DNA from: Chlorophyllum brunneum
Taxonomy: Eukaryota; Basidiomycota; Agaricomycetes; Agaricales; Agaricaceae
Assembly (NCBI GenBank): GCA_963576785.1
Contig: OY756147.1
Location: 1,240,001-1,304,000, forward strand
Direction of reading: 5' to 3'
Length of the DNA: 64,000 nucleotides
The translations under genes and the position numbers were made by a program. Below are positions 11,663 to 22,673 of the stretch, piece after piece; the first letter of the stretch is position 1, and the number at the start of each line of letters is the position of its first letter. Below the pieces are notes generated by a model. That model was given only the letters and a program-made list of their open reading frames with translations, did not search any database and was not told the origin of the DNA.

Positions 11663-12285
11663 AGGCGTTCGGAGTGCCGGTGATGCCTGGGAGGTGAAGT
11701 GCTGGGTTATAGGCGTACAAGGGGCACACCACCCGAAGAAAACGCAACGAAATCACCACGAGAAGCACCACAGTCTCCCAGGTATACCTGAGGTGTATGG
11801 GCCAGTATGACCAACAAGACGGATCCGATCACAGGAACTTGCACGGATGCAATGTTCAACGTCATCTGACACAGTAAGCTCTGATGCTCCGGCTCCAATA
11901 CATGGCTCTAAAGGTAAAAGAACGGTAAGTCGGGGAGTTTTCAGACCAAAGCAGCCTTGACATACGGCAGATCTACGTGGATCGTCCATAATTGTCGTGC
12001 GGACATCTGCGTTTGGTGATTCGGCGCAAAGACTTCGTTTTCGTAGTTGTCCTGGCTCCGTTGGTCGTACTTCGGCACTTCAGCTGTGTTCGGATAAGAC
12101 AGTAAAACCTGGCAAGAATATGGCCGGAGGCGAGTCATCCCAAGGTGAGTTGCCGTGGGAATGTATAAAATGACGTCACGCGTCACTGGTCGCCTCTTGT
12201 ATTATCGCCGTTACTTGGCCTTCCACACCTAATGATTATTCTCCTCCATTTTATCTGACATAGGTGCATCCCATCTTGGTCCTCA
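11663..12285. promoter_or_regulatory. Divergent intergenic region between oxidase B and the coiled-coil gene
   Basis: About 620 bp carry the promoters of two divergent genes. Several overlapping short open frames occur on both strands, none with a recognisable motif. No repeat was seen. Confidence 0.4.
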
Positions 12286-14128
12286 ATGAAGAACACAGAT
12301 AATTTCACTCGAAAAAAGTCGAAATGCAAAGCTAACCCAAGCGATGTTCAAGCATCTAGGCCCGTTGATGAAGCCTCAGTGGAACGATTCCTGCGACTAC
12401 TAGCAACCCCTACATCGCGTGAAACAGGATTTGAAGTTCGTGACGAAGTCGTAAAGAGGATGACGAAAGGGGCTCTAGGCGAAACACTGCCATTTATAGC
12501 CGAGCATGTCAGGGGGAGAGGGGAGGTGAGGAGGGCAAGAGGGCTTATTAGTGGCGCCACCATGGACTCAAATAGTGAGGGCGGAAATTCGGGTATTCAC
12601 CCAGGTCTTATAGAGTTGGAAAAAGCAAAGAGGAGGCTGAAAGTTGCTAGAATTGCTGTGGAGGTTGCGAGGAGAGAGAGGGAGGAATCGAGGGCCAAAC
12701 ATGAGAGTGTCCGTAAGTCATTTTTTCAGACGAGACGAAAGATGGGGTTAGTTGAAGGGTGTGAATAGGCAAGGAGAAACATGAGTTAGAGGAGAAGGTT
12801 TCGAAGGAGAGGGAAATGGGGATGTTGCTTGGCATTCTGGAGAGCAAGGAGACAATCAGGATGAAACGAATTGAGGAAGTGAAGAGGATGGTGACCCGGC
12901 TGAGGTGAGGGATTTATTTCAAATTGCCATCGCTTCATTTTCAGATGTGGCTAGGATAAAAGTTGAGGGGGTGAATCGACTGGAGAATATCGGTGGTCCT
13001 CGCCAAAAAGTCATTCAAGTTGAACTCAAATCCCCCAAGTGGAGGCCAAGACATACCAGAGAGACGGCTGTGGTCAGTCCCTACCCTTGACTCACATGTG
13101 CGGCAATAAATGGCGCCTACTTAGAAATTACATGCACACTACATTCGCCTCAGGGCGGATAAAATACCAGAAATCCAGGAAGCAGTAGCCAGGGGGGCAG
13201 AACAGCGGCTCAAATCCATTTTGCAGTTAAAATTGCAGAGGGATCTTACGGTCGATGAAATACGAGAACTGTTGTAAGCCAACTTTGACTTCGGGGTAAT
13301 ATGCTCTGTATGCTCTGACGTCACAGGGCAACGTGCAAACATGCTGCTGAAGCGAAGACGCGAAAGAAGCTGTTATTCGCCGACACAGACCAGGGCGCGA
13401 ATATGGAAGAGTCACTGAAGAACGTTGATACAGTTGTATGCAACCCTTCGTCACCGAACACCCGCCATCTGATCAGTTGACAGCGGGACAAAGAGACGAA
13501 GATCATAGGGTTGAGCAAGCAAATCTCAGCCAAGATGTTTTTAGCGGAAGAGCAACTGCAAGCCGTGATTTGGTATTCTCGATGTACTTGACTGTGACTT
13601 GCTAAAATATTATGTAGATCAAATTGTTCAGAGAACGGAACGCGGATACTATCGAAAAGTCATTGAAGGAGGATGAGGATGAGACCGGAGGATATGTCAG
13701 GGCGTCAAGAGACACACTGGTGCGAAGCTATTCTGAAATGAAGGTCAGAGAGATGGGTTCCGAGAGCAGTGGCGCAAGTTCGGAGCAAACCAAACGCATC
13801 GTTGAAAGGTGTAAGTTTGATCACAACATGCTTGCTATCGGCAGGGCCCTGAACCCATACCTCAGGTCAGACAATGGAAGGGTTCGTGGGTAAGCTGTTA
13901 ACTCTACAAAGAAGCGACCGCGGTGCGGAGATCACCAGTAAGCGCTTGCCGCGTTGTTCCTACCGGACGTTGATGTTTGGCGCAGCAGGATATCGGAAAG
14001 ATGCGAAAGAAGTGGAGGAACGAATCAAAAGGATGCTCAAACGCAAGGTGGACAAAGCCCGGGCTGGGCTCGATATTGTGAAAGATGTAGAGGGCCTGGT
14101 GGAAGAGGCGAGGGGATTAACTCTGTGA
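12286..14128 (+). CDS. Coiled-coil protein of unknown function
   Basis: Eight exons join in phase: 12286-12712, 12769-12904, 12955-13072, 13125-13273, 13327-13435, 13484-13564, 13618-13889 and 13939-14128, giving 493 residues. I do not recognise the family. After a basic N-terminal tail comes a helical block (residues about 25-90, SVERFLRLLATP ... LPFIAEHVRG). From about residue 110 the protein is rich in Glu, Lys, Arg and Leu with heptad-like spacing, for example LEKAKRRLKVARIAVEVARR and KHELEEKVSKERE, and again ADKIPEIQEAVARGAEQRLK. No signal peptide or membrane segment is visible. The plan of a short helical head then long coiled coils resembles subunits of cytoskeletal complexes such as augmin, but that is only a resemblance. 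Exon joins in the last third rest on phase alone. Confidence 0.68.
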
Positions 14129-14338
14129 GGCGATCGGCCACAGAGCGGCGACTGGTGTCTGCGGTAGTGTACAACATAAAAGACGCGCTGTGATTGGCTG
14201 AAAGGGATGCCGGGTAATCATCCCATTCACGTGCCCGGCAAACATAAATAAATTTGTATTCCGCTAGTCCGGTCCCTTCCATTCACCTCTTAACTCCCCC
14301 CGTCGTCGTCGACACTCTCCCCCTCATCGTCCACGACG

Positions 14339-17047
14339 ATGTACAATCTCGCACACAAGACTGCCCATGCCGCCCGCGCTTCAAAGCGTCTGACTGCTGG
14401 CATGGCCACTGCAGCTCCCCGCATCGCTGACACCAAGGTTGCCATGTCCCTCTTCGAGAAAGACTCCTTCATCAACTACCAGCGCATCGAGGATAACCTT
14501 GCAGTCGTCCGCAACCGGTATGTTTCGCGCCGTATACTGAACTTATCAATTCCTTACCCATTTCTAGATTAAAGCGTCCCCTGACTCTTTCCGAAAAGAT
14601 TGTTTACGGACACCTTGACGATCCTCATGGCCAGGACATCAATCGTGGGGTTAGTTATCTCAAGCTCCGCCCAGACGTGCGTATCATTTCACCCGCAATA
14701 CACCCTCAATCTGACCTTGTTTCGGATAGCGCGTCGCTTGCCAAGATGCTACTGCCCAGGTATGAACCTCATCGACGTCACTCCTGAGCTCCGCTGACGT
14801 AAGGCGTCAGATGGCTCTGCTCCAATTTATGTCTGCTGGTATGGACACCGCTGCTGTCCCCACCACCGTACACTGTGACCATCTGATTGAGGCCCAGATT
14901 GGTGGTGTCAAGGATCTTCAGCGCGCCATCAACATCAACAAGGAGGTTTACGACTTCCTTGCCACCGCTACCGCCAAGTATGGTCTTGGTTTCTGGAAAC
15001 CTGGTTCTGGTATCATCCATCAGATTATTCTTGAGAATTACGCTTTCCCGGGTGGTTTGATGATTGGTACGGACTCACACACTCCCAACGCTGGTGGTCT
15101 CGGCATGGTTGCTTGTGGTGTTGGTGGTGCTGATGCTGTTGACGTTATGGCCGACATTCCCTGGGAACTTAAGTGCCCCAAGGTCATTGGTGTCAACCTC
15201 ACTGGCAAGATTGGTGGATGGACTACCCCCAAGGGTTTGTCGTTCAACCCAAATGGCCACATCTTGTCTTGTATTGATGTCGTGTTCCAGATGTTATTCT
15301 CAAGGTTGCTGGCATCCTCACCGTCAAAGGTGGAACTGGTGCCATCGTTGAGTACCGTGGTCCTGGTGTTGAGTCTCTTTCTTGCACGGGGATGGCTACA
15401 ATTTGCAATATGGGCGCCGAAATTGGTGCTACCACCTCCCTCTTCCCCTTCAACCATCGCATGGTTGACTACCTTAATGCCACCAAGCGTTCCGAGATTG
15501 CCAATTACGCCAAGGCCTTCGCCCCAAACTTGAAGGCTGACGAGGGTGCTGAGTACGACCAACACATTGAGATTGTGAGTTTGACAAAAAGTTATCCGAG
15601 ATCGTCCTGATGTTGTTTTTAGAACCTCTCGGAACTCGAACCTCACATTAACGGTCCCTTCACTCCCGATTTAGCTACTCCCCTCTCTAAGTTCGCTACT
15701 GAAGTTAAGAAGAATGGTTGGCCTGATGAACTCAAAGTCGGTCTTATTGGTTCTTGTACCAACTCGTCCTACGAGGATATGACTCGCTCGGCCTCCATCG
15801 TCAAGCAAGCTTCCGACCATGGTCTCGACCTCAAGAGTAAGTTCACCGTCACACCAGGATCTGAGCAAGTCCGCGCTACTATTGCTCGTGATGGTCTCAT
15901 CGACACCTTTGAGGGTTCCGGTGCCATCGTCCTTGCCAATGCTTGTGGTCCTTGTATTGGCCAGTGGGATAGGCAGGATGTCAAGAAGGGCGAGGTTAAT
16001 TCGAGTAAGTAGCTCCCTCTTTGTTCCACAGATGTGATCCGACGATATCTGTAGTTCTCACCTCCTACAACCGTAACTTCACTGGTCGTAACGACGCCAA
16101 CCCTGCCACTCATGCCTTTGTCGCCTCTCCTGACATTGTTACGGCTCTCGCCTTTGCCGGCCGTCTTAGCTTCAATCCTCTCACCGACGAGCTCATCGGT
16201 AGTGATGGCAAACCCTTCAAGTTCTCCGATCCCAGTGGCAACGAGCTTCCTCCCCGCGGTTACGACCCGGGAGAGGACACCTTCCAGCCCCCTCCCCATG
16301 ATCGTGTCAGTGTCCAGGTTGCTGTTGACCCTGCATCAGACCGTCTCCAGCTCCTCAAGGCCTTCAAGCCTTGGGATGGTAAGACCCCCACCGATCTCCC
16401 CATCCTGATCAAGGCCAAGGGCAAATGCACGACTGATCACATCTCTGCCGGTGGTCCCTGGTTGAAGTACCGTGGGCATCTTGAGAACATTTCGCAAAAC
16501 TGCCTCATCGGTGCTATCAACGCTGAGAATGGCGAGGCCAACAAGATCAAGAACCAGGTTACGGGCGAGTATGGTGGCGTTCCCCAAACTGCTACCTACT
16601 ACCGTGACCGCGGTATCAAGTGGGTTGTCATAGGTGACCACAACTATGGCGAGGGTTCTTCCCGCGAGCACGCAGCTCTTGAGCCGCGCTTCCTCGGTGG
16701 TCTTGCCATCATTGTCCGCTCCTTCGCTCGTATCCACGAGACCAACTTGAAGAAGCAGGGTATGCTTGCGTTGACGTTCACTGACCCCGCCGATTACGAC
16801 AGGGTCCGCCCTGATGACAAGGTCGACATCTTGGGTCTTGAGAGCTTCGCTCCTGGCAAGAACTTGACTCTTCTCGCTAAGCACTCTGACGGCACCAAAG
16901 ACGTAAGTGTCCCAAGCTTCGAATATTATCCCATCAATCTCATGTCGGCCTTAGGAAATCTCTCTTGCACACAGCTTCAACGAGGGCCAGATTGAGTGGT
17001 TCAAGGCTGGTTCTGCCCTTAACCTCATGGCAGCTAAGGCCAAATAG
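14339..17047 (+). CDS. ACO1: Aconitate hydratase (mitochondrial aconitase)
   Basis: Exons are 14339-14517, 14568-14676, 14730-14759, 14811-15234, 15291-15574, 15623-16004, 16055-16902 and 16955-17047, giving 782 residues, the normal length for eukaryotic aconitase. The enzyme interconverts citrate and isocitrate through cis-aconitate in the TCA cycle. The N-terminus ([17 protein letters not shown]) is basic and Ser/Ala-rich, as a mitochondrial presequence should be. Substrate and cluster motifs are intact: [21 protein letters not shown] and NACGPCIG supply the three [4Fe-4S] cysteines, and [14 protein letters not shown] supplies the swivel-domain Ser and Arg. The third exon is only 30 nt. Only 210 bp separate it from the coiled-coil gene; a TATA-like ATAAATAAAT at about 14246 and an inverted CCAAT (ATTGG) near 14192 lie there. 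Confidence 0.96.
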
Positions 17048-17311
17048 GCGTAGGCTGTTGATGGACTCGTTTATGTTAGCGCTCGAGTTCAAGGCAGGGA
17101 ACATAATTGGCTGCCTTACCTGCCCATTCTGGTGTATGGGACTAGCGGCAGAAAAAGTAATGTCACGTACGATCCTTCTTTATGTTTTATAGTTCCATTT
17201 TGTTATGAGGTACTATTCGAGTGCGCCTGTTGTAGAATATTTCCTATCTCGTGGTAGAGGACTAGCCATACAGGATGTAGTTTGAATTCAATTTTCCTGC
17301 TTCTGTAGGTG

Positions 17312-17319
17312 CCTCGGTG
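17312..17319. repeat. Left target-site duplication of the MITE (CCTCGGTG)
   Basis: This 8-bp word immediately precedes the element end CAGTG and is repeated exactly at 17789-17796, immediately after the other end. Eight bases is the duplication length of hAT transposons. Confidence 0.82.
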
Positions 17320-17788
17320 CAGTGATGTGCGGGTTAGAAACTAGTTACATAGCTGGGTTATAGTTATGGTTAACCCTGTTATCGATTACGGTTACACGCT
17401 AACTATAACCAAGCTGACTAAGAGCTGAATCACCGACACCATCGATTTTTCGAAGGTCAGTGTTGCAAACCAATTGTACAGAGAGGTCCAGTAATTAGAT
17501 GAAAAATCAAAAAGTTCTGCCAAATTGATTTGGCAAGAATATACCAGGCTTCCCAGTTGCATAATCCATCTGCGCAAACCAGAATAGTCTTGGTGAAGCA
17601 CGATATTCTATCGGGTGAAAACATATGTACTGTATCTGTCAATGCTGGCCCACGCTATCGGGTTGTCCAACCCATGATATTACTAAGTGGAAAGTTATGG
17701 GTTACATCAAAGTTATAACCCATCACTAACTATAACCGTAACCCATAACCATACCAGTTATAACTCGGTTAGTAACCGCCCACCACTG
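17320..17788. mobile_element. Non-autonomous hAT-type element (MITE), 469 bp
   Basis: The element begins CAGTGATGTGCGGGTTA and ends in the inverted copy, which reads CAGTGGTGGGCGGTTA from the other strand. The termini are imperfect inverted repeats of about 17 bp with the CAGTG end typical of hAT elements. It is flanked by a perfect 8-bp direct repeat. Just inside both ends are many copies of GGTTAT/GGGTTA-type hexamers in opposite orientation (17340-17410 and 17690-17780), which look like the subterminal repeats a hAT transposase binds. It has no coding capacity, so movement would need a transposase encoded elsewhere. It lies about 270 bp behind the aconitase stop codon. Confidence 0.82.
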
Positions 17789-17796
17789 CCTCGGTG
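17789..17796. repeat. Right target-site duplication of the MITE (CCTCGGTG)
   Basis: This is an exact copy of the 8 bases at 17312-17319 and directly abuts the right terminal inverted repeat. Confidence 0.82.
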
Positions 17797-18456
17797 ATTC
17801 CGTTCAGTTCAGTCCCAAGCCGCACCCTTGAAGTCTCGAAGTGGAACAATGCGACGCGACCGGGTACCCCATCAACTTCCCGTCACAACAAATATAACAA
17901 CTTACTTAACTTCGTGGAGTAGTTGACACCTGGCGACACCCCTGGACCAGTTTCCTTGTTTTTGCCCGGTCACCAAATCTGCACGGACTCCGGACGTAGA
18001 CCCACTACAATATAGTGTAGCCAACATCTGTGCTCGCTATCCTACTTTGCCGATATTAATGACAGACCATTGTTTTCGACTCCCATTTACGCCCATTCTT
18101 GCGATCGATCTTGCCGGAAAAAAGAAGATACGCAGGTGCTGATCTGTTCAGGCTTGATATCCCTTGGACGGGTTTTGTGGGGGGATACAAAAAGACAAGA
18201 CTTGGTAACGCAAATGTACGACATTCCTTCCTCGCTTTCTCTTCATCTTTCTGTCCCTTTTCTATCCTTCTTCTCATTCATCTGGGTGGCTGAGCTGTTT
18301 CTCTGTTTGTGTCGACTTTTTTCCCTGACGAGTTCGGAGCACATCACTTGGCGCTGCATCTCGGGTGGCCAAGTAGACACGCGACTGTTATTGGGACAAC
18401 CCGACGACCAACTTGCCGAGTGCTGAAAGACACGGTTTTTGGAGCAGCCAGCTACT
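17797..18456. promoter_or_regulatory. Upstream region of the 7-TM protein 1 gene
   Basis: About 660 bp between the MITE and the next start codon. A T- and C-rich stretch at about 18220-18300 looks like a leader. No gene motif was found in the short open frames on either strand. Confidence 0.4.
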
Positions 18457-19852
18457 ATGGGATCAATGAATATCGACAAGCCAACGGCACAGGCGGGTTT
18501 CCCGACTGTTTTAAGCGCGTATTTCGGGGCTGTATTGGTGAGTGTTCCGTTTCCAGCCCCAACGTCATGAGCCGCTAACTTACCTTCGTTGAAGTTCGAG
18601 GCGTTCTTATTCGGTGGGTAACACTGGCTCACCAATCCGACAAGTCTCAATGACCGGAACGTGGTGGCATAGGTCTTTATTCCATCCTGTTTATGATCAG
18701 TGTCTACGTTCACTTGTGGTGTCACAAACCCAGACAATGGTTCCTACTCGCGACCTCCGTAGTTATGTACGCGATTGCAACCGCCGACATCGCGTATACT
18801 GTGTGGCTGTTCTTTAGAGTGGTGCTTGGGAACGAGATATTTACCTTTGCTCATCTATACCCGAAGTATAGTTTGTTTGTGACGAATACGTGAGTTCCTT
18901 CGCCAGGCAAATTGGGCTCGTCGCTGATGCAGTCTTATTGGTAGATTTGTGGCACACGGGCTGCTGTTATATCGCTGCGTGGCCGTTTGGAAGCACAATT
19001 TATGGCTTATAGTAGCGGGGCTTTTCGGACTATTCGCGGTGACAGGTAATTGGAACAGTGAACTCTTGTTGCGAATAAAGTGTTCATGATCTTCCCGCGT
19101 CCTAGTTACCGGTTATGCTTTGGAGGGAACGTCACTTCAATTGGTCGCTAATGGATGGGTGTACTTGTCATTGACACTTGTTTTGAATTTGACACTAACC
19201 GGTTTGACCGGTGGGCCCGCCACCTTGTTGCAGTAAACCTGACTCACTGATTGAATTACAATTTAGCGGGGAAAATCATTTTTGTTACGAGGGAAAAATA
19301 TCACCTGCTACCCCAGGCCCTCAAAAGGCGGTCCATTATTGCCATCGCTATTCTGTAGGTCTTTTTCTCGTTTTCAGGCGCAGTTTATCAGGACTAATAA
19401 AATTCCTTGTCGTTCTAGCATAGAGTGTGGGGCCCTGTACACAATTTACCTGGCACTCATCCTTGGGTTCCAGAAAAATTCAGCGGCGCATGTAGGTCAT
19501 CATCCGTGTCTGAGAACCTGAATCAACTGTATTAAAGGTCAAAACTTACTACACAGGCTATTCTCGACTCTGCGACCGTTCAGGTTGTTGTAAGTTACAT
19601 ACCATAAGTTAACGCCACATTTCTTTGCAGCTAATTACCTACCTTTAGGGGATAGTCCCAACATTGATGATAGTGCAAGTCGGTCTCGGCAGGACACTAA
19701 CGTACCCTAAAAACGAAAAGGAGGAAACCGCCTTGCAGCATGTGATAGCCCGGAGGCCGAATGATGATGAAGTACTATTGATACAGCATAGGCCCTCAGC
19801 GTCGATGTCGAGCTATATGTCCTATCCGCTCACATCGCCGCGAAACTCGTAA
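18457..19852 (+). CDS. Seven-transmembrane protein 1, basidiomycete-specific type
   Basis: Nine exons join in phase: 18457-18537, 18595-18613, 18673-18889, 18945-19045, 19106-19210, 19267-19354, 19419-19491, 19557-19589 and 19649-19852, giving 306 residues. Hydrophobic segments include TVLSAYFGAVLFEAFLFG, SVVMYAIATADIAYTVWLFF, LWLIVAGLFGLFAV and GWVYLSLTLVLNLTLTGL, then IECGALYTIYLALILGF and IVPTLMIVQVGLG. The last two match the ESGAIYS and IVFSIIIVRVGLG signatures of the other 7-TM genes in this window. The tail after the last helix is cytoplasmic-looking (YPKNEKEET...). No enzyme motif is present. Function is unknown; a sensor or receptor role is only a guess from the topology. Confidence 0.72.
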
Positions 19853-20021
19853 CACCAGGAAGTAGACTTATGACTTTAACTTACAACTTCGTATGTAGCT
19901 GTGCACATTGTTTGGAATGTGTTGTATGTATATACGAATCTCTCGGACAACTAAGTAGCCTTAATACTTCTACGTATGGCTCGAAGAACGGCTTTGACTA
20001 TAGCTAAATTATCTCGAGTCG

Positions 20022-21519
20022 TTACCACCCTCTCCGCACATAATCCTCCAAAATACCACCTGTCATTTCTGCTGCTCCACGGAAGTTGATGCCGAGAATA
20101 CGTCGAGCCTTCGTATTATCGTACCAGGGACAGTATACCTTTCGTATTTGAGGGTACGGGGGTACGATGGAAAGCGTAGAGATGCCAGTGCTTTCCTTTG
20201 ACCTGTTGGCCTCCTCAACTGTACACATCATCAGAACCGCTCGGAATGGAAGTATTAGAAACGCACTCCAGTCGTGACTGATAATGAAGGCTATGCACGA
20301 CCGCTTCAGCTGGGTGGTTGTGGAGAGGCGCTGGTAGAGGACGTACCGCCAACGAGGAGAATCCTTTCACCTCCTGCTTCGGGCTTCTGAAGGGCAAGAA
20401 CGTGTGCAAGAGCACAATCCCGAACATCCACGGAGGAATGCGAAGTTTCTAGCATTTCTCGTGGTTTGGGACTAGGGTCAAAGACTAAGTCATGGAAAAA
20501 TTTGGAGGTCCAGTTAAACGAGGAAGGATCTTTCCAGTCTTGCAAAAATGGCTGATCGGAAGGTTAGTGATGTTAGGTACTGACAATAGTAGAGAATACA
20601 ACTAGCGTACGCCCATCGTCTGTACAGATGTTCAAACAGTGAAGAACTTTACAAGTTAACAGACTTACATATCCTGGGTTCAGAACACAAAGGTCCCAGG
20701 TGATTTCAGCTTTGTGGTCCCTCGCAAAGTCCCAAGCGGCTATAAAAATGACATGTGTGCGATCAAAGTAATATGCACGGATGATGAACATGCTTACCTC
20801 GTTCAGCTAAAACCTTAGAAGCCTGATACTTGTCTGCCGACAGCGCATTCTTTCCTAGGCTCTGAGTGAGCTCTACACACTCATTGTTCCAGTCTTCCTC
20901 AGAGTATATCTTATTCACTGGTTCTGGCGCTTCAAAGGGTGCAGAACGCCTGATTGCGCCAGTAGATGAAGTGTACACAATTCTTTTTATATCTTTCCTG
21001 GGCATGAACTTTAGTACGAGTAAAGCCAGGCAATATTTTTCCCCACCCGTGGGAGAGAGCACTGTTTAGAATCTGGAGAGTGGCCTGAACAGTAGGATTA
21101 ATGATTTCTGGGATTCTCCTCAACATTCTTCGTATGATACATAGGCAATTGAACAAACCACTAGGCTCCCCTTTTTCATCGTGGACCGGAGACGCAGTGT
21201 GTATGATGGCATCAAGATCTGTAACCAAGTCATCGAATACGCCTTCCTGAAATGCATGTCACAAGCGTGTTTCTAAAGTATTGTGGCGGATTAGCCATAC
21301 CCGAGTAGAGTCTGTGACGATAACTATTTCGAGTTTCCCGTCGTCGTTATACTCCTTGAAATGCTTGCGAAGGGGTACAGCCTTGGCTTCAGAACGAACC
21401 GTGCCTCTAACCGTATAGCCCTGCTCCAGAAGATAGCGAACGATCCACATTGCAATGTAGCCATTCGCACCGGTAACGAGCACGCGCGTCTGGGATGCTG
21501 ATTTGTTGATAGATGGCAT
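20022..21519 (-). CDS. Extended short-chain dehydrogenase/reductase (GRE2 / cinnamyl-alcohol-dehydrogenase-like)
   Basis: Exons on the minus strand are 21519-21301, 21246-21159, 21107-21047, 20997-20798, 20739-20669, 20619-20611, 20551-20347 and 20218-20022, giving 349 residues. The nucleotide-binding motif VTGANGYIAMWIV opens a Rossmann fold. IHTASPVHD, VYTSSTGAI (catalytic Ser) and the YQASK catalytic pair place it in the NADPH-dependent atypical/extended SDRs that reduce aldehydes and ketones such as methylglyoxal or cinnamaldehydes. The C-terminus has DNTKARRILGINF, the usual end of the substrate domain. Exon 6 is only 9 nt (TMG), completing GYTMGPFLQDW. The last intron (20219-20346) is long at 128 bp, and the segment it spans is less well supported. 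Confidence 0.85.
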
Positions 21520-22673
21520 GGCTGAGGATCGAGTACATGCATGTTTATCCCATTTTATACCTCCTGTTTGGATGATGTGTGGATTTGATGATCTCCAGCT
21601 GCGAACACAGAAGGACTCGGCGTCCTCGGGCCGCATCGAAAATGCGTTCTACTTTTAGTGTTGTGTCCCATGCCTAGCGTCTGCGAGTGGCGACTTGGAA
21701 AGGCACTTGGAAAAAGGACCTGGGGGGTAATGGCGCGCCACCACTGGACAAGGGAAAATTATACACCCAAAACGGTTGTGATTCGAGCCCCGAAGGCCTC
21801 AGGCAGCGTGAATCCAAATTGGTGTTGATTGCGGTAGTATTTTCCGCTACAGGATGGTCTCAGCGCCATTGATGAATCGTCGAAGACCAATAAGAACCCT
21901 GCAATGGACCAGTAGGCTGGTGGGCGAGTGTCCATGTTTTTTGCCGCTCTATAATTGTCCATGGAATCTGCCCATTGTCCTTGTGACACATGTGCAGATG
22001 TTTAGGGTGGTTCCACTCCAAGGTATGTGATAAAACTACTCCAGGAACGTCGACGGGCAGGGCAGTAAATCTTTCTCAAGCGATATTATAGGCTTCTGCT
22101 GCCGGGCCGCGCGTTATATTTTGGGATCAGAATTACTGGCCTGACCAGCGTACATGCGACACCGAGATAATGCCGTTCCTTGGCCGAGAAAGCCTCTGGG
22201 AATACTGGAAGCACAGGGTGCATCAAGCGAGGGAGAATACAATCGAGCTCACGGAAATCGGTAATCCACCCAGTCGGTTGATCCAAAACTGACCGTGGGA
22301 AGTGGGCTGGCTGGTATGTTTTCGCTGGCAATAGACTTTACGGTGTCTTAGCTCCTTGTGTCTGCTCCGATGTACATTCAGTGTCTCGAAGCTTCGCAAC
22401 CAGTGAACCGAATTTCTGTTCGGTCTTCTCCACCTCTTTTCCGGAAGGCTTGACTGGGTCATACGGGGTCATGTGCCATCGGTCTGCCCTTTCGGCGCTC
22501 TTCGCTTCGTAGCTTCGTGGCTACCCAGTACCATAGCGAATCGAGTGTCTCCGCGGTTCTTCCAATCAACTCGACAAGCTACAATAATAAATATGGGCAC
22601 TATGGATTTCAGCGACTCCTTGTTATACTACTTTTCCCTCCCTTCTCTACCCGCCTTGCTGGCGACGCTGAGA
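21520..22673. promoter_or_regulatory. Divergent intergenic region between the SDR and GH95 genes
   Basis: About 1.15 kb with only short unconvincing open frames on both strands. Two in-frame ATGs (22593 and 22602) lie upstream of the chosen GH95 start, but the protein they add does not improve the signal peptide. Confidence 0.4.

Noticed and set aside
15231..15535. Apparent frameshift in aconitase after the TTPK motif
   Set aside because: A 56-bp intron (15235-15290) with donor GTTTGT restores the frame and the sequence KDVILKVAG.
15038..16884. Antisense open frames of about 180-200 codons inside the aconitase gene
   Set aside because: They mirror strong codon bias in a conserved gene and contain no recognisable domain.
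17340..17780. GGTTAT/GGGTTA-like repeats as interstitial telomere sequence
   Set aside because: The motifs are irregular, occur in opposite orientation at both sides and lie within a bounded element with inverted repeats and a target duplication.
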